Shown: one piece after another, positions 34,730-43,262 of the stretch
Layout: each line of letters begins with the position of its first letter
How positions within the stretch are numbered: the first letter of the stretch is position 1
Source: Legionella gresilensis
GTDB taxonomy: Bacteria; Pseudomonadota; Gammaproteobacteria; Legionellales; Legionellaceae
Direction of reading: 5' to 3'
Length of the DNA: 64,000 nt
Assembly: GCF_900639865.1 (NCBI RefSeq)
Contig: NZ_CAAAHX010000007.1
Span: forward strand, 124,001 to 188,000
The notes under the pieces: generated by a model
Seen by the model: only the letters and a program-made list of their open reading frames with translations
Databases searched by the model: none
What the model was told of the DNA's origin: nothing
Made by a program: the position numbers and the translations under genes

Positions 34730-36427
34730 TCAGATATGAAAATAAAGTTTAAGGTAAGACAAATTATTACTGGTGAAACGTTCGAGCTTATCTGGATAGA
34801 CGCCAATTAAAAAATCACTAAGCCCGTAAGAAAAAGATTCCTCCTCGATAAAAACTCGTTTTTTCTGATTTACAAATGGTAAAAGTAAAAGATCGCCTTC
34901 ATATTGAACTTCTACAACCACATCAATTTGATCGTAGGTCAAAGTAAGATTAATACTATTAGTAGCTAAATTGCTATAATGAAGATGTTGAATAATAGCT
35001 TCAGTGGTTAAAGCAATTCTTTCAATACTTTGTTTATCAATTTTCCATAACTGACCATGTTCTAAAATAAATCTATTTAGTTTTATATTAGACATGTTTT
35101 CATTGAAATTTAACACCGCTTGTTTACGAATACCTATGCGGAAGATTAAATGTAAAAATAAAGCAATAATTACCGATAAAGTTAAAGAGGTGCAGGTGAA
35201 TGTTTGTAAAATAGGTGGTAAGGAGTCATAAAAATTAGGGTAAATTTCACGGCTTAGCCCAAATAATAAAGCAAGACCTATAACATAGGTCATACGCATA
35301 TCAATATTTTTTGAAGACATCAAAGCAATTCCGCCGACAACCATAAAGCTACCAGTAAACATTAAAGCAGGTCCTATTACAGACATGGGCACAATAAGCA
35401 GAACTAAAGCAAACTTTGGTTGTAAGGCCATCAGAATTAAAACAATGCTGGCTGCAAAAGCAATGTACCGACTTGTAGCACCCGCTGCATTAGAAACACC
35501 TACAAGACTTGGTCCGGTACTAATACCAGGAATTCCGCAAATACCGGCTACTACAGCTCCCAGACCATCAGCGAATACACCGCCTTTGATAGATTTTAAA
35601 TCAGGTTTTTTCCAGCTAGGATCGTTGATTTTTTGACATGTAGTAATTACGCCTACTGTTCTTAATGCTGCAGCAATACTTGCAATAAAAAAAGGTAAAA
35701 TTAACGAGAAGGAAAAATCATAGGAAATGAAGGTTAGATCGGGCCATGCAAAAAAAGGGACTTTATTAAAATTGACATCATTTGTATGAACTACACCTAA
35801 TAAAAAAGCCACAATATAACCAACGACTAAACCAACAAAAGAACAAATGAGTTTAATAATTCCTCGCCACCAAATACTAAGACCTACCATTATCCCTAAT
35901 GTAAGCAAAGCAATAAAAATATGTTTCGTTAAGGAAGCATAATGATATTCCTTACCTAATTCTAGAAATTGAGCTAAGCCTTCTAGTCCTAATTCAATAC
36001 CAACGATACTAATAATAAAACCTGAAATACCTGGGGGGAAAAAAGCACGTAATTGATAGATAAAGCGAGAAAAAAAGATTTCCATTAAACCTGAAAAAAT
36101 AGTCATACCTAAAACTAAGGGTAAGCCGCCAGCTGTAGCGGCAAGTAGTGAGGCTTTAAGATATATAGCTGAAACTACAGGCGCAGCTAAATAACCGGAG
36201 CCAATAGGGGGCTTAAGTGCCTGAATACTAGTAGCAATAGCTAGGGCAATCATACCCATTCTGACAGCATTTAAAGAAGTAGTGTAAGGAAGGTGAGCTG
36301 CTTTTACAACGATTACAATTAGTACTAAATATACCGACATCAATACAACATACTGTATTGCTAGCAAACATAATTTTACGAAAGGTGGTTTATCGTTTAC
36401 TCCGTATATTAACTCATCATTATTCAT
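34730..36427 (-). CDS. NCS2-family purine/pyrimidine permease with a C-terminal cytosolic domain
   Basis: The 565-residue protein has about 12-14 membrane helices up to residue ~430. The NCS2 landmarks are PIGSGYLAAP in an early helix and DGLGAVVAGICGIPGISTGPSLVGVSNAAGATSR near the centre, where the conserved Gly-rich loop lies. Members import xanthine, uracil or ascorbate-like compounds with protons. About 130 soluble residues follow the last helix (from ~KQAVLNFNENMSN). Their SIERIALTTEAIIQHL and later SYGLSDFLIGVYPD recall a GHKL/anti-sigma-like ATP-binding fold. The missing SD before ATG 36427 leaves the start uncertain. Confidence 0.83.
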   Translation of the reverse strand: MNNDELIYGVNDKPPFVKLCLLAIQYVVLMSVYLVLIVIVVKAAHLPYTTSLNAVRMGMIALAIATSIQALKPPIGSGYLAAPVVSAIYLKASLLAATAGGLPLVLGMTIFSGLMEIFFSRFIYQLRAFFPPGISGFIISIVGIELGLEGLAQFLELGKEYHYASLTKHIFIALLTLGIMVGLSIWWRGIIKLICSFVGLVVGYIVAFLLGVVHTNDVNFNKVPFFAWPDLTFISYDFSFSLILPFFIASIAAALRTVGVITTCQKINDPSWKKPDLKSIKGGVFADGLGAVVAGICGIPGISTGPSLVGVSNAAGATSRYIAFAASIVLILMALQPKFALVLLIVPMSVIGPALMFTGSFMVVGGIALMSSKNIDMRMTYVIGLALLFGLSREIYPNFYDSLPPILQTFTCTSLTLSVIIALFLHLIFRIGIRKQAVLNFNENMSNIKLNRFILEHGQLWKIDKQSIERIALTTEAIIQHLHYSNLATNSINLTLTYDQIDVVVEVQYEGDLLLLPFVNQKKRVFIEEESFSYGLSDFLIGVYPDKLERFTSNNLSYLKLYFHI

Positions 36428-36882
36428 TAGCGATGATCTGCCTTATTAATTTAGATTATATTATTTTTGGATCTTTATTAATTTAACAACAAATCTTATA
36501 GGATTTAGCAATTTAAAATTGCGTTCTTTAGTGAGTATTAAAATTATAGTTTGCCTTTTGCTCTTTCCTAAAATAATTACTCTGAAAAAATCTTTTAGAA
36601 ATATTATTTTTTTATTTAATTTAGAACATAATTTAAAATTATTATCCTATATGTTTGGTTATTAACCTATTTGAAATAACAATTGTTGCAAATTATAAAA
36701 TGTTGTTTATTATTATTTAATTAGAGACACTTTATTTAAGAATATCAATCTTTTATGCTAGTCTAATGTTATTTATTTAATTCTTTAAAATAATAGTAAC
36801 GAGATTAGAATTTAAAAATGATCTTATTACTAAAAATTATTGGATTAAAGGTTTTAATCTATTGAGAATAGGGAAATCATCC
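36428..36882. other. AT-rich divergent intergenic region
   Basis: This is the promoter region between the permease (left) and the di-haem protein (right). No repeat, RNA or open frame of interest is visible. Confidence 0.5.
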
Positions 36883-39204
36883 ATGTCAAAGCTCAATTAT
36901 TTTAAGTCAATTGCGACTACCTTGCTTCTCTTCTTTACATTTAATTTATATGCACAAGATATTAATTTAGCACTTAATGCTCGTGCCTGGGCTAGCACAG
37001 AGGGGCTACCGGCAAAAAATGCTGTTGATGGTAATCCGAATACACGTTGGGGCTCAATTATCGGTATTGATCCTTCATGGCTTGCTATTGATTTGGGAAA
37101 AGCTTATTCCTTGGCAAGAATCGTTATTGATTGGGAAGCCGCTAACGCAGAAATATATGAAGTTCAAGGTTCTAATGATGCTAACAATTGGACAGTGTTA
37201 GCTAGAAGAACAGGTGGCGTATTTGGGAACCGTACTGATACAGTAAATGTCTCTGGTAATTATCGTTATATTCGTATTTATGGTATTAAGCGCAGTGTAG
37301 GAAATCAGTGGGGTTATTCCATTTGGGAGTTAAAAGTCTATGGCACCGATTCTAATCCACCAGATGGCGATGATAATTTTGTCCCCTTATTTTCAAGTAG
37401 TACGCCACTTGAGCCTAGTACAGTCATAGAAACACCTACTGCTTTAATTACGCGCTTTGCTGATCGAGCTCGTGACAGACATGCACGTGAAGATCAATAT
37501 CGGGCTTATGATCACTATCTACCGTTCTATTGGGAGCATCGTACTATCCAAGTAGAAATGATAGATGAGGTGGCTAAAGGCGGTAACAGAATTATTGTTA
37601 ACGTAAAAACTTTGTGGCCACTAAGTGCACCAGAATTTAGAGCTTTTTATCGAGGTGTTAATACGGTTGCTGAGTATTTTCATAACGTTTCAATGAGAGT
37701 AACAAGTGGTGATAGATTAAATTATCAAACAATAATCACTACTAATCCTAAAGAAGGTCGCGCAATCAGAAATGGCGATCGAATGGAAATAGAAATTAGC
37801 GAATTTCTTGCTAATCCGCCACGTGGCCGCGCTAATTATTATGGCACTGCCTTTTTATATATTATTGGGCAAGGACTCGTGCCTTGGGAAGCACGTGGGG
37901 TGTTTGGTGATCCACGCACGGAACGAGAAGATTCTTATCCTATTCCCGTTGAAGCTTGGTTAGGTGGAAAAACTACAATACATCATCAGTATACAAATGA
38001 ACCCAAAGATTTATTTAAACAGATGGCTACCAATACATCAAATATTAATGGCCAGCCTTTTATGTTAGGACGTCGCGTTCATCATACTGATATGATAAAT
38101 GGTGCGCATTCAGAGCCAGGTAATCCAGGTTTTCCTGAATTAGCTAACAAAGTTGGTGTCAATTACATCAATCGTTCTTGCGTAGGATGTCATGTAAACA
38201 ATGGCCGGGGGCTTCCACCTGCAGTTGGTACCGTTCTAAATAATTATATGATTATAGTGACAGATGCCAATGGTAATCCTCACCCAACGTTAGGTTCGTT
38301 TTTACAACCGTTTTCTACTTCAGGTACGCCTGAGGGTACGGTAAGAATCCAAAGTTGGACTGAAACTAATGGACTTCGTCGGCCTAATTTTCAATTTAGC
38401 CCTGCAGTAACGCGGTTTTCACCACGTATTACCCCTCAACTTGTGGGTGCAGGCTTATTAGAAGCTATTCCTGAAAGTGCCATTGTCGAAATAGCTAATA
38501 ATCCAAATAAAGGCAACGGTGTTGCTGGACGTATTCACCTTGTTTATGAAGCAGGCACTACAATTCCTCGGGTTGGACGTTTTGGTTGGAAAGCAGCAAA
38601 CGCTACTGTTAGGGATCAAATTGTTACTGCTTTACGTAATGATATGGGCGTTACTAGCTCTGTTATGCCCCAACCTGATTGTGGTCCACAACAAACCAAT
38701 TGTGGTCCTACAGGTGCCGAAATTAGTGATACCTATATAAATCAGTTAACAACATATATCCAACTTTTAGGAGTTCGCGCTCAGCGCAATTCTGAGAATG
38801 CAGTTGTTAAGCAGGGTAAAGCTATTTTTAGCCAAATTGGATGTGCGGCATGTCACGTACCAACCTTTACTACTAGTCCTTATCATCCAAAGGCTGAGCT
38901 AAGAAATCAGGTTATTCACCCTTATACGGATTTGTTAGTACATGATATGGGTCCTGAATTAGCTGATACTCTTCCCGAGATTAATAATGTAAAACCAAAT
39001 GAATGGAGAACGGCGCCTTTATGGAATATTGGTTTAACTGCAGGAGTTAGTGGCGGCGAAGCCTATTTACATGATGGCCGTGCACGAACCTTAAATGAAG
39101 CTATTTTATGGCATGGTGGAGAAGGTTCTGCGAGTCGGACAGCCTACCAAAATCTGTCTGCTGATCTTCGTAATGCTTTAATTGAATTCTTAAAATCACT
39201 CTAA
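36883..39204 (+). CDS. Secreted F5/8 type C (discoidin) plus di-haem oxidoreductase-like protein
   Basis: The start is the ATG at 36883, which has an AGGGAAATCATCC leader; the upstream TTG lacks one. The 773-residue product has a signal peptide ending LYA-QD. A discoidin-like domain follows (residues ~25-155; NLALNARAWAST ... WELKVYG). The di-haem region (DUF1111-like "thiol oxidoreductase" family) has haem motifs CVGCH (~433-437) and CAACH (~654-658). LHDGRARTLNEAILWHGGEG near the end is typical of cytochrome-c peroxidase relatives. It is periplasmic or extracellular. The reaction is unknown. A fused sugar- or lipid-binding domain could tether it to surfaces or polymers. Confidence 0.88.
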   Translation: MSKLNYFKSIATTLLLFFTFNLYAQDINLALNARAWASTEGLPAKNAVDGNPNTRWGSIIGIDPSWLAIDLGKAYSLARIVIDWEAANAEIYEVQGSNDANNWTVLARRTGGVFGNRTDTVNVSGNYRYIRIYGIKRSVGNQWGYSIWELKVYGTDSNPPDGDDNFVPLFSSSTPLEPSTVIETPTALITRFADRARDRHAREDQYRAYDHYLPFYWEHRTIQVEMIDEVAKGGNRIIVNVKTLWPLSAPEFRAFYRGVNTVAEYFHNVSMRVTSGDRLNYQTIITTNPKEGRAIRNGDRMEIEISEFLANPPRGRANYYGTAFLYIIGQGLVPWEARGVFGDPRTEREDSYPIPVEAWLGGKTTIHHQYTNEPKDLFKQMATNTSNINGQPFMLGRRVHHTDMINGAHSEPGNPGFPELANKVGVNYINRSCVGCHVNNGRGLPPAVGTVLNNYMIIVTDANGNPHPTLGSFLQPFSTSGTPEGTVRIQSWTETNGLRRPNFQFSPAVTRFSPRITPQLVGAGLLEAIPESAIVEIANNPNKGNGVAGRIHLVYEAGTTIPRVGRFGWKAANATVRDQIVTALRNDMGVTSSVMPQPDCGPQQTNCGPTGAEISDTYINQLTTYIQLLGVRAQRNSENAVVKQGKAIFSQIGCAACHVPTFTTSPYHPKAELRNQVIHPYTDLLVHDMGPELADTLPEINNVKPNEWRTAPLWNIGLTAGVSGGEAYLHDGRARTLNEAILWHGGEGSASRTAYQNLSADLRNALIEFLKSL

Positions 39205-39211
39205 TTTTGCA

Positions 39212-39242
39212 GAGAGTATGCTTGTTTAACAAGCATACTCTC
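39212..39242 (+). terminator. Intrinsic terminator-like hairpin
   Basis: A perfect 13-bp stem GAGAGTATGCTTG / CAAGCATACTCTC has a 5-nt loop, 8 bp after the stop. The following T-run is weak (CTCGTTTC), so it may be a stabilising 3' hairpin. Confidence 0.65.
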
Positions 39243-39292
39243 CTCGTTTCAAAAATAGATCTCTTTCCAAACTGCCATTGATGGTCAATCTC

Positions 39293-39371
39293 GGCCGAAA
39301 AAAGTATTCAAAGCCTGTCCCCATGTAGATAAGGATGCTCATATACTTTATGACACGGTACTTTTTCGGCC
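39293..39371. repeat. Inverted repeat GGCCGAAAAAAGTA / TACTTTTTCGGCC
   Basis: Near-perfect arms at 39293-39306 and 39359-39371 (one base differs in length) enclose ~52 bp that look GC-richer than the surroundings. This could be a remnant of a mobile element or an extended RNA hairpin. Confidence 0.4.
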
Positions 39372-39492
39372 TTTTCGACCGACCTGGTCTCATTACCGTC
39401 AGTGTGGAAAGTGGCTAATAGTTAACAAAAGATTGCTTCAGAATTAAACTGCCATATAATGAGTACTTAAGTAACTGCACTATTAGTATTTC

Positions 39493-40344
39493 ATGAAAAG
39501 ATTTATTTTATCACTGTTAATGTTCGTTTTATCCTCGCCAATAGTATTTGCTTACCCTGTAGGTAATGCCTTTCCGCCTTTTAAAATAGCCGGAAATCTT
39601 TATTATGTTGGTATGGATGATTTGGCAAGTTATTTAATCGTGACTAAGGAAGGTAATATTTTAATTAATAGTGATCTTGAAGCTAATATTCCCATGATTA
39701 AAGCTAATATTCAAAAGCTTGGCTTTGACTATCGCGATACTAAAATTCTTCTTATTAGTCATGCCCATTTAGATCACGCTGCAGGTAGTAAGTTAATTAA
39801 GCAGGAAACCAATGCTCAATATATGGTTATGGCTGAGGACGTAGCTACAGTTGAGTCTGGAGGAACAGTAGATTTTTTCTATGCTAATGATAAAAGTATG
39901 TATTTTCCAGCAACTAAAGTTGATAAAATTTTACACGATGGTGACCAGGTAAAGCTTGGAGATACAGTATTAACTGCTCATTTAACGCCTGGGCATACTA
40001 AAGGTTGCACCACATGGACTATGCAAGTGAAAGATAAGGGCAAAACATATCAAGCAGTAATTGTCGGTAGTCTTAATGTGAATCCTGGTTACCCATTAGT
40101 TAATAATAAAACTTATCCCAATATTGCTGCAGATTACAAGCGAGCCATTGAAGCCTTAAAAAGCTTACCCTGTGATATTTTCCTTGGTGCTCATGCTATG
40201 TATTTCGATCTTAGTAAGAAATATGCACTTTTAAATAAGACTCAAGTCACCCCGTTTATCGATCCAGATGGCTATAAAAAACATATAGAGCAGAAGGCGA
40301 ATGAATTTAATTTAAAACTTAATGAGCAAAAAAATAATTTATAG
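39493..40344 (+). CDS. Subclass B3 metallo-beta-lactamase, FEZ-1-like
   Basis: The 283-residue product has a signal peptide ending VFA-YP. All zinc ligands of a B3 enzyme are visible: HAHLDH (~His90, His92, Asp94, His95), TPGHTKG (~His168) and GAHAMYF (~His234). The wording of the start (YPxxNxFPPFxIAGNLYYVGxDDLASYLIV) is strikingly like FEZ-1 of Legionella gormanii, as I remember it. The enzyme hydrolyses beta-lactams including carbapenems in the periplasm. FEZ-1 prefers cephalosporins. No regulator (AmpR-type) lies next to it, so it is probably constitutive. SD and promoter are weak. Confidence 0.9.
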   Translation: MKRFILSLLMFVLSSPIVFAYPVGNAFPPFKIAGNLYYVGMDDLASYLIVTKEGNILINSDLEANIPMIKANIQKLGFDYRDTKILLISHAHLDHAAGSKLIKQETNAQYMVMAEDVATVESGGTVDFFYANDKSMYFPATKVDKILHDGDQVKLGDTVLTAHLTPGHTKGCTTWTMQVKDKGKTYQAVIVGSLNVNPGYPLVNNKTYPNIAADYKRAIEALKSLPCDIFLGAHAMYFDLSKKYALLNKTQVTPFIDPDGYKKHIEQKANEFNLKLNEQKNNL

Positions 40345-41033
40345 ATTAAAGGCTTAAACTTTTAATCAGTTTATAGTTTTGCTTAGTTTATCGTATTGTA
40401 GATTAAATAAAGGGTATTTTAAATTTAATTTGCATAAATGGTAAAGTAAGCAATCGCTAGCACTTGATTATTTTTACTTAAGAAACGTATGCCTGCTAGA
40501 ATTTTTAATGGGAGTTTTGAACAGGTTAGTCAGTATCTTGGGTAATTTAAAAGTATATTAGCCAAAGAACAAGTTTTGATACAAGCTGTTAGGAAAGATC
40601 ATAGTTGTACGTCATTTTTTAGTTCAAATTACACTTTTTAATGATGAAGAAGTATATTTTTTTAAGGAAAAAGAAGAGCATTTCAATCTTCATACCGAAA
40701 ATGCCTGAACTAAATCAAGTAAAAGGTTTGAACTCTGCTAGTAGGCAAACTACTATAAGCGATACATATGTTATATCAACAAAGGTCCAAAAAGCCTTCC
40801 AGTTTTTATGATAAACAAGAAAAAGATTTTAATATCGATGCTTCTTGTTTGACAACACAAAATCACTAAGTATAAATAAATTAATTTGCAAATAATCTTA
40901 AGTGGATTCGTTAAATGATTACCATTTTATTTTATAAATTTATTTTGCAGTATTGATGTTTAAATTAAAACTAACTTGATATTTAATTAATCATTTATTA
41001 TATTACTTGCTTTTTTTGCTAAAAGGCTGAGTA
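40345..41033. other. Intergenic region with one decayed gene
   Basis: The region is AT-rich. Apart from the broken frame at 40489-40708 described separately, I see no repeat or RNA. The right end is the likely promoter region of the 41034 gene. Confidence 0.5.
40489..40708 (+). pseudogene. Decayed gene of unknown family
   Basis: From an ATG the frame reads MPARIFNGSFEQVSQYLG, then a stop, then FKSILAKEQVLIQAVRK. A shifted frame continues HFLVQITLFNDEEVYFFKEK to a stop at 40706-40708. The pieces have protein-like composition and order, so one in-frame stop and one frameshift probably broke a gene of at least 72 codons. The family is not recognised. Confidence 0.4.
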
Positions 41034-42119
41034 ATGAGGAAAGATTTAATAAAATTAATAGAGCAATTACCTAAGCGAGATAAAGAACAGCTTGATAAAC
41101 TCAATCCAAAATTAAAGTCCTTACTTTTTTCAAATCATCCAGAACGATATTTATTAACAATTGGTTTAGATTTGCAAGCCTATAAACAAACCAATCTTAT
41201 ACCTGAAGCGATAAAAATATTGTTGTTAGAAAATATACTAAATTCAACTTCACCTGAAGACACATTAAAAATTATTTATCATTTATTAAAACTAGAATTT
41301 CAAGCAAACAGTGCTGATCCTATTCGAAGTGGTAATAGATTAATTGGCTTATTCATGCGCTCTTTTATTGCAAAGGAGGAAACTAAAGATGAGTCTGCTG
41401 ATTTTAATTATGAGGGGGCAGTAAAGCATACAAAATTTCACGAAAAATATAATGCTCGTAATAAGGATAAAAAATTAAAGCATTATGTTGATGTGATACC
41501 CAATAATGTCAAACGTATGTGGCTTATTATGCAAAAAACTGCTGAACTTGAGCTTAAAGATGATTATCCCAATTTTGCTGCAAAAGGTTTAGTGTCAACG
41601 CCGCCTTTTCATTACACACAGATGTTACCTGCAAATACGTTAGAAGAAGCAAGGGCCAATACACTTGAAATACCAGTGGTAACAACAGCCGAGGAAGGGG
41701 AGCAAACGCTTAAAGAACTTACTCAAGGTGTTACTTTGCCAGTATGGGTAGGTAAAAATAAGGACATGCAAGAAAAACTTGAAATAGAAGTTGCTAATTT
41801 TTTAAATGAGTTAAAAGCAGATATCAAAAAGACATCTTGGCAAGCAGCAGGTTTTGGAATATTTAAAGGTAGTGTAATTAATGAAGGACAGCGCGTACCC
41901 CATAGAGTTGATAAAATTCTCAAGACTATTAAACAGTTTGAAGAAAGGAAATTAAACGCCGTAAGTGCGTATGATAAAATAGTAGGTCATGCGGAAGATG
42001 CTTTAATATCACCCCGGCGTGGGCAGTGCAAAACTACAACTAATTTCTATCAAAAAATAGCAAGTCATGACTGGTTAGCTACTCGCGAGGAACTTAGAGA
42101 GACGCAGTTAGCTTTATGA
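41034..42119 (+). CDS. Effector-like helical protein of unknown function, 361 aa
   Basis: I do not recognise a family. The protein is hydrophilic and mostly helical, with a Lys-rich start (MRKDLIKLIEQLPKRDKEQ). A HAT/TPR-like hydrophobic stretch lies around residues 55-95 (AIKILLLENIL, TLKIIYHLLKLEF). The centre, ~185-260, is mixed. No signal peptide or membrane helix is present. An SD-like AAAGGCTGAGTA precedes the ATG. It opens the effector-rich stretch that runs to 58.8 kb, which is the main reason to suspect secretion. Confidence 0.7.
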   Translation: MRKDLIKLIEQLPKRDKEQLDKLNPKLKSLLFSNHPERYLLTIGLDLQAYKQTNLIPEAIKILLLENILNSTSPEDTLKIIYHLLKLEFQANSADPIRSGNRLIGLFMRSFIAKEETKDESADFNYEGAVKHTKFHEKYNARNKDKKLKHYVDVIPNNVKRMWLIMQKTAELELKDDYPNFAAKGLVSTPPFHYTQMLPANTLEEARANTLEIPVVTTAEEGEQTLKELTQGVTLPVWVGKNKDMQEKLEIEVANFLNELKADIKKTSWQAAGFGIFKGSVINEGQRVPHRVDKILKTIKQFEERKLNAVSAYDKIVGHAEDALISPRRGQCKTTTNFYQKIASHDWLATREELRETQLAL

Positions 42120-42189
42120 ATGTAATTAATTAATATTTTAATGGTAGTTCATTTCGAATAGCGGATAATTATTTATAAAGTAGTATTGA

Positions 42190-42260
42190 TTATCAAAATA
42201 GATTCCCGCCTACGCGGGAATGACTTGTGAAATAACGATTGATCAATTAAGTGCAGCAAT
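42190..42260. repeat. Dispersed palindrome ATTCCCGC-CTAC-GCGGGAAT
   Basis: An 8-bp perfect stem with a 4-nt loop (42202-42221) lies in the intergenic gap. It shares the CCCGC/GCGGG core with the 145-bp elements at 4148-4437, so it is another member or a solo hairpin of the family. Confidence 0.6.
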
Positions 42261-42306
42261 TTTGCATAATTGGTGCACTTAGAAAAATTAAATAGCTGAT
42301 TTCTAT

Positions 42307-42831
42307 TTATCTATGTCCATGGTAGTTTGATGAAGCGCCATAACCACCAATATGTCCATGATTAGTACTAACCGATCCACTATGACCATGATGGTTGCTA
42401 GCGCTCGAAAAAATACCATGCCCATGATAAGAGGAAGTAGTATGACTGTGGTAATTTGAGTCAAAAGGATTGCTGCTATGTCTGTGCGTGGTACCAACAT
42501 CTACAATAGGTGTACTAAAGAAACTAGACCGATAAAATGGGGAACTATAAGCTGTTGTGTACGACCTTCCTGGAAACCGACAGGCACTACTAAAAAGGAA
42601 TGGCAGTAAACAAACAGCGCCAATGGTCAGTAAAACAACCGGTAGCGCAATTGGTATTATAGGTGAGACAGCTGCTGCTGAGGCAAGCAAAGCTGTTGTA
42701 GGAGCTGCTGCTGACGCTTTTATACTTAATGCAGCAATAACACCTAACGTAACGACTGCTGTCCCTGCTAATGCGAGTAAACATTTTAATTGGAAACTGG
42801 AATTATTTCTTGCTAAGTCTTTTAAAGCCAT
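42307..42831 (-). CDS. Membrane protein with His/Gly-rich tail
   Basis: The 174-residue protein has two hydrophobic segments (~residues 16-52 and ~53-86, with AVVTLGVIAALSIKASAAAP and PIALPVVLLTIGAVCLLPFLF). An ~85-residue His/Ser/Tyr/Gly-rich tail follows, in which SNHHGHSG, NHGHIGG and NYHGHR recur. Repeated HGH triplets suggest binding of metal ions such as Zn, Ni or Cu. The SD is good (GAAGGAAATAAATA before the ATG). A role in metal buffering or surface adhesion is inference. It lacks a typical signal peptide, so the topology is uncertain. Confidence 0.7.
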   Translation of the reverse strand: MALKDLARNNSSFQLKCLLALAGTAVVTLGVIAALSIKASAAAPTTALLASAAAVSPIIPIALPVVLLTIGAVCLLPFLFSSACRFPGRSYTTAYSSPFYRSSFFSTPIVDVGTTHRHSSNPFDSNYHSHTTSSYHGHGIFSSASNHHGHSGSVSTNHGHIGGYGASSNYHGHR

Positions 42832-43262
42832 TATTTATTTCCTTCTCTTTTTTATTAAAATGACATATTCGTTATCTTATGAAGTTGAGTCAATATATTT
42901 TATTTATTTATTGCAATATAAGTTTATTTTTTGAATTAATTGGATTAAATATATATTTAAAAGTGACGGATAGATCATCTTTATGCACCAGAAATAGATT
43001 TTTGCTCATGTGCAAAATGAATAGGCTTCAAATACCTTTATGCCTATCTGCCTATGATTTACACTGTCTTATAATAGTTCGAACTAGAAGCTAAGATATT
43101 TTAATTCACTTAGTTCAGAAATTTTACCAACGTCAGGACTACCAGCTAATAAAGAGAAATTTGATTAATAAAAGTGTTTGGCTCTCATTTAAACCTCATA
43201 CTTAAAGGGAAATTAAACTTGCTTCTTTTGGCGTATATAAATATATTTAAAGCTTTATAATT
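42832..43262. other. AT-rich divergent intergenic region
   Basis: No gene is supported. A TATAAT at 43070-43075 may be a promoter for the ankyrin-like gene, but it lies ~190 bp upstream of its ATG. Confidence 0.4.
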
